NCBI RefSeq assembly: GCF_024753145.1
Contig: NZ_JANUGU010000003.1
Location: forward strand, 372,001-436,000
Source: Massilia terrae
GTDB lineage: Bacteria > Pseudomonadota > Gammaproteobacteria > Burkholderiales > Burkholderiaceae_D
Length of the DNA: 64,000 nt
Reading direction: 5' to 3'
Part shown: one piece after another, positions 62,248 through 64,000 of the stretch
Layout: every line of letters starts with the position of its first letter
How positions within the stretch are numbered: position 1 is the first letter of the stretch
The notes under the pieces: generated by a model
What the model was told of the DNA's origin: nothing
Seen by the model: only the letters and a program-made list of their open reading frames with translations
Databases searched by the model: none
Position numbers and translations under genes: made by a program

Positions 62248-63287
62248 ACCTCAACGCGCTCAAGGGCATCCTGATCCTGCTGGTCATCCTCGACCACAAC
62301 GACTTCTCGCGCCTGCTCATCGCCGGCTTCCTGTACGGCTTCGGCTTCCACGTGATGGGCTTCATGACGGTCCCCTTCCTGAAGCCGGCGCCCAAGCTCG
62401 ACCGCGCCTTCCTCGATTACGCCTTCCGCCTGTACTGGCCGTTCGTCGTGCTGGTCACGCTGACCGCGCTGGCGGTGCTGGCGACCACGCCGGTGACGGC
62501 GCCTGTCCAGCTGCGCCTGTGGGCGCTGTCGCTCTATAGCGGCAATTCGGCGGTGCTGAAGGACACGACCCACATGGCCCTGCTGTGGTTCCTGCCCTCG
62601 TTCGTCTCGATGGTGGCGCTGCGCGCGGCGATCGACAGCGCCGGCGCCATGGCCAGGGCCGGCGCCATCGGCCTGCTGTGCGTGCTGCACCTGTTCATCG
62701 GCCAGTACGCGGCGCAGGTCCAGGACTGGCTTCCGCTCGGACTGTTGCCGGCGCTGTACGTGATCCCGCTGGGCTACCTCGGCGTCTGGCTGCAGCGCAG
62801 GCTGCTGGCGCGCGTCCCGGCTATCCCGGCGTTGCTGCTGGCCGCCGCGGTGTTCGCCGCCGTGAAATACGTCCAGGTGCGCGCCCATTTCTACAACGAG
62901 GTCGGTTTCGCCGAAGTGGCGGACTGGCGCCAGCCGTATGCGCTCTTCATCAACGACGCCGAATGCGTGACCGGGGTGCTGATGTTGTTCCAGGTGTGCC
63001 GCCTGCGCATCGCCGCCGTGTTCGATGCCTTCGGCCGCTACAGCATCCAGATCTACCTGTTCCACGCCTTCATCGCGCTGGGCGTGTACAAGGCCGTGCT
63101 GCGGTTTGCGCCGGACGCGCCGGCCGCCGTGCAACTCGGCGTCTCGCTCGGCGCGACCGCCCTGCTCACGCTGGCCCTGGCGCGCTGGATGGCCGCGCAG
63201 CCTCTGGCCCAGCGCTTCATCTTCCCACGCAACCCGCAAGCGCTGGCTGGCGCCGGACGTCGTCCAGCCGCCGCGCATCTCACCTGA
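62244..63287 (+). CDS. Membrane acyltransferase (acyltransferase 3 family)
   Basis: Polytopic protein of 347 residues, likely an O-acyltransferase that adds acetyl or succinyl groups to the exopolysaccharide. ATG 62244 overlaps the ligase stop by four bases. The N-terminus MNLNALKGILILLVILDHNDFSR has the family histidine (about residue 18) in the first helix. About ten membrane helices follow. The end, FGRYSIQIYLFHAFIALG, is the usual YSLPIYLLH-type motif of the family. Confidence 0.88.
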   Translation: MNLNALKGILILLVILDHNDFSRLLIAGFLYGFGFHVMGFMTVPFLKPAPKLDRAFLDYAFRLYWPFVVLVTLTALAVLATTPVTAPVQLRLWALSLYSGNSAVLKDTTHMALLWFLPSFVSMVALRAAIDSAGAMARAGAIGLLCVLHLFIGQYAAQVQDWLPLGLLPALYVIPLGYLGVWLQRRLLARVPAIPALLLAAAVFAAVKYVQVRAHFYNEVGFAEVADWRQPYALFINDAECVTGVLMLFQVCRLRIAAVFDAFGRYSIQIYLFHAFIALGVYKAVLRFAPDAPAAVQLGVSLGATALLTLALARWMAAQPLAQRFIFPRNPQALAGAGRRPAAAHLT

Positions 63288-63303
63288 CAGAAGCGTGACA
63301 TCA

Positions 63304-64000
63304 ATGAACGTATCGACCCATTCCGCACTCACGCGAGGCTTGCTGCGAGCCGCAGGCGACCTGGTCGCGCGCGCCGCGTCGCGCCGGCGCCTGTGCATCC
63401 TGACTTACCACCGCGTCCTCGAGCGGCCCGTCGCCATGCTCGAATCCGAGCCCGACCTGACCGCCTTCCGCTGGCAGATGGAACTGCTGGCGGACTGCTT
63501 CAACGTGCTGCCGCTGGCGGATGCGCTGGCGATGCTGGACGCCGGCCGGCTGCCGCCGCGCGCCGTCTGCATCACCTTCGACGACGGCTACCGTTCGGTG
63601 TACGACCTGGCGCTGCCGGTGCTGAAGGAATTCGGCCTGCCCGCCACCGTGTTCGTCACCAGCGGCCATGTCGGCAGCGGGAATATGTGGAACGACCGGA
63701 TCATGGACGCGCTGCAGAACCTTCCGCCACGCGATCTCGACCTGAGCGCGGCCGGGCTGGGACACTTTTCGCTGCGCACGCCGGCCGACCGCGAGGCCAG
63801 CCTGCGCGACCTGACCGAGGCCTCGAAATACCTGCCGCCCGCCGCGCGTGACGCCCTGGTGCGGCGGCTGGAGGCCATGGCCGGCAGCCGCGGCGGACAG
63901 GACCTGATGCTGAGCGCCGAAATGGTGGTGGCGCTCGACCGCAACGGCGTCGAGATCGGCGCGCACACGGTCACCCACCCGATCCTCACCAGCCTGGACG
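63304..64000 (+). CDS. Polysaccharide deacetylase, N-terminal part (cut by window end)
   Basis: The first 232 codons of a NodB-type deacetylase are visible and the gene continues past the window. Motif 1 is CITFDDGYRSVY (D93, D94), motif 2 is IGAHTVTHPIL (H221, H225), and the N-terminal LCILTYHRV is also typical. ATG 63304 is 16 bases after the acyltransferase stop. No signal peptide is clear. Together with the DUF3473 enzyme it makes two deacetylases in the locus. The missing C-terminus prevents finer assignment. Confidence 0.92.
   Translation, partial: MNVSTHSALTRGLLRAAGDLVARAASRRRLCILTYHRVLERPVAMLESEPDLTAFRWQMELLADCFNVLPLADALAMLDAGRLPPRAVCITFDDGYRSVYDLALPVLKEFGLPATVFVTSGHVGSGNMWNDRIMDALQNLPPRDLDLSAAGLGHFSLRTPADREASLRDLTEASKYLPPAARDALVRRLEAMAGSRGGQDLMLSAEMVVALDRNGVEIGAHTVTHPILTSLD

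Overview
The window is high-GC DNA from a Gram-negative betaproteobacterium, most probably of the Oxalobacteraceae (Massilia, Duganella or a relative). The evidence is the combination of an exosortase A (XrtA)/PEP-CTERM exopolysaccharide locus, a Tad pilus locus, large TonB-dependent receptors of the Xanthomonas/Caulobacter type, a fused indolepyruvate ferredoxin oxidoreductase and a fused isobutyryl-CoA mutase. No rRNA, tRNA, CRISPR array, phage or complete insertion sequence was seen. Genus is an inference from gene content, not from a marker gene.

Layout. 1-6.3 kb: the end of one TonB receptor, a full tandem paralogue and a GH28 pectin-type hydrolase, forming a carbohydrate uptake cluster. 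6.2-9.3 kb: an Aer-like chemoreceptor, a head-GIN-domain protein and a BON lipoprotein. 9.4-20 kb (minus strand): a Tad/Flp pilus operon in the order flp, tadV, an AAA ATPase, rcpC, rcpA, a small lipoprotein, tadZ, tadA, tadB, tadC, and a TPR-LytR_C lipoprotein. 20.3-22.5 kb: a diguanylate cyclase and an HD-GYP phosphodiesterase, tail to tail. 22.6-31.2 kb: a LysR regulator, the ferredoxin oxidoreductase and isobutyryl-CoA mutase IcmF. 31.5-33.1 kb: a small operon of a MoaD/ThiS-like protein, an Asp-box beta-propeller and a membrane protein. 33.2-35.9 kb: a small acidic protein and an alcohol dehydrogenase/SRPBCC pair.

36-42.7 kb: accessory genes linked to exosortase: PrsT, then a tightly overlapping trio of FeeM-type N-acyltransferase, ThiF/E1-like adenylyltransferase and nitroreductase-fold protein, then a PEP-CTERM protein read from a near-perfect sigma-54 promoter. 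42.9-64 kb: the XrtA exopolysaccharide locus: export lipoprotein, chain-length protein, tyrosine kinase, beta-barrel protein, ATPase, deacetylase, FemAB protein, glycosyltransferases, exosortase A, amidotransferase, UDP-glucose dehydrogenase, a 35-residue membrane peptide, O-glycosylation ligase, acyltransferase and a second deacetylase cut by the window end.

Functionally most of the window concerns the cell surface: polymer uptake, chemotaxis, adhesive pili, c-di-GMP turnover, and synthesis, export and protein anchoring of an exopolysaccharide. The metabolic genes at 24-31 kb fit breakdown of branched-chain and aromatic amino acids. The part that looks least described is the FeeM-ThiF-nitroreductase operon between prsT and the sigma-54-driven PEP-CTERM gene. 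Dispersed GTCGTCCCGGC-type palindromes and a 104-bp inverted-repeat element mark small mobile or REP-like sequences.
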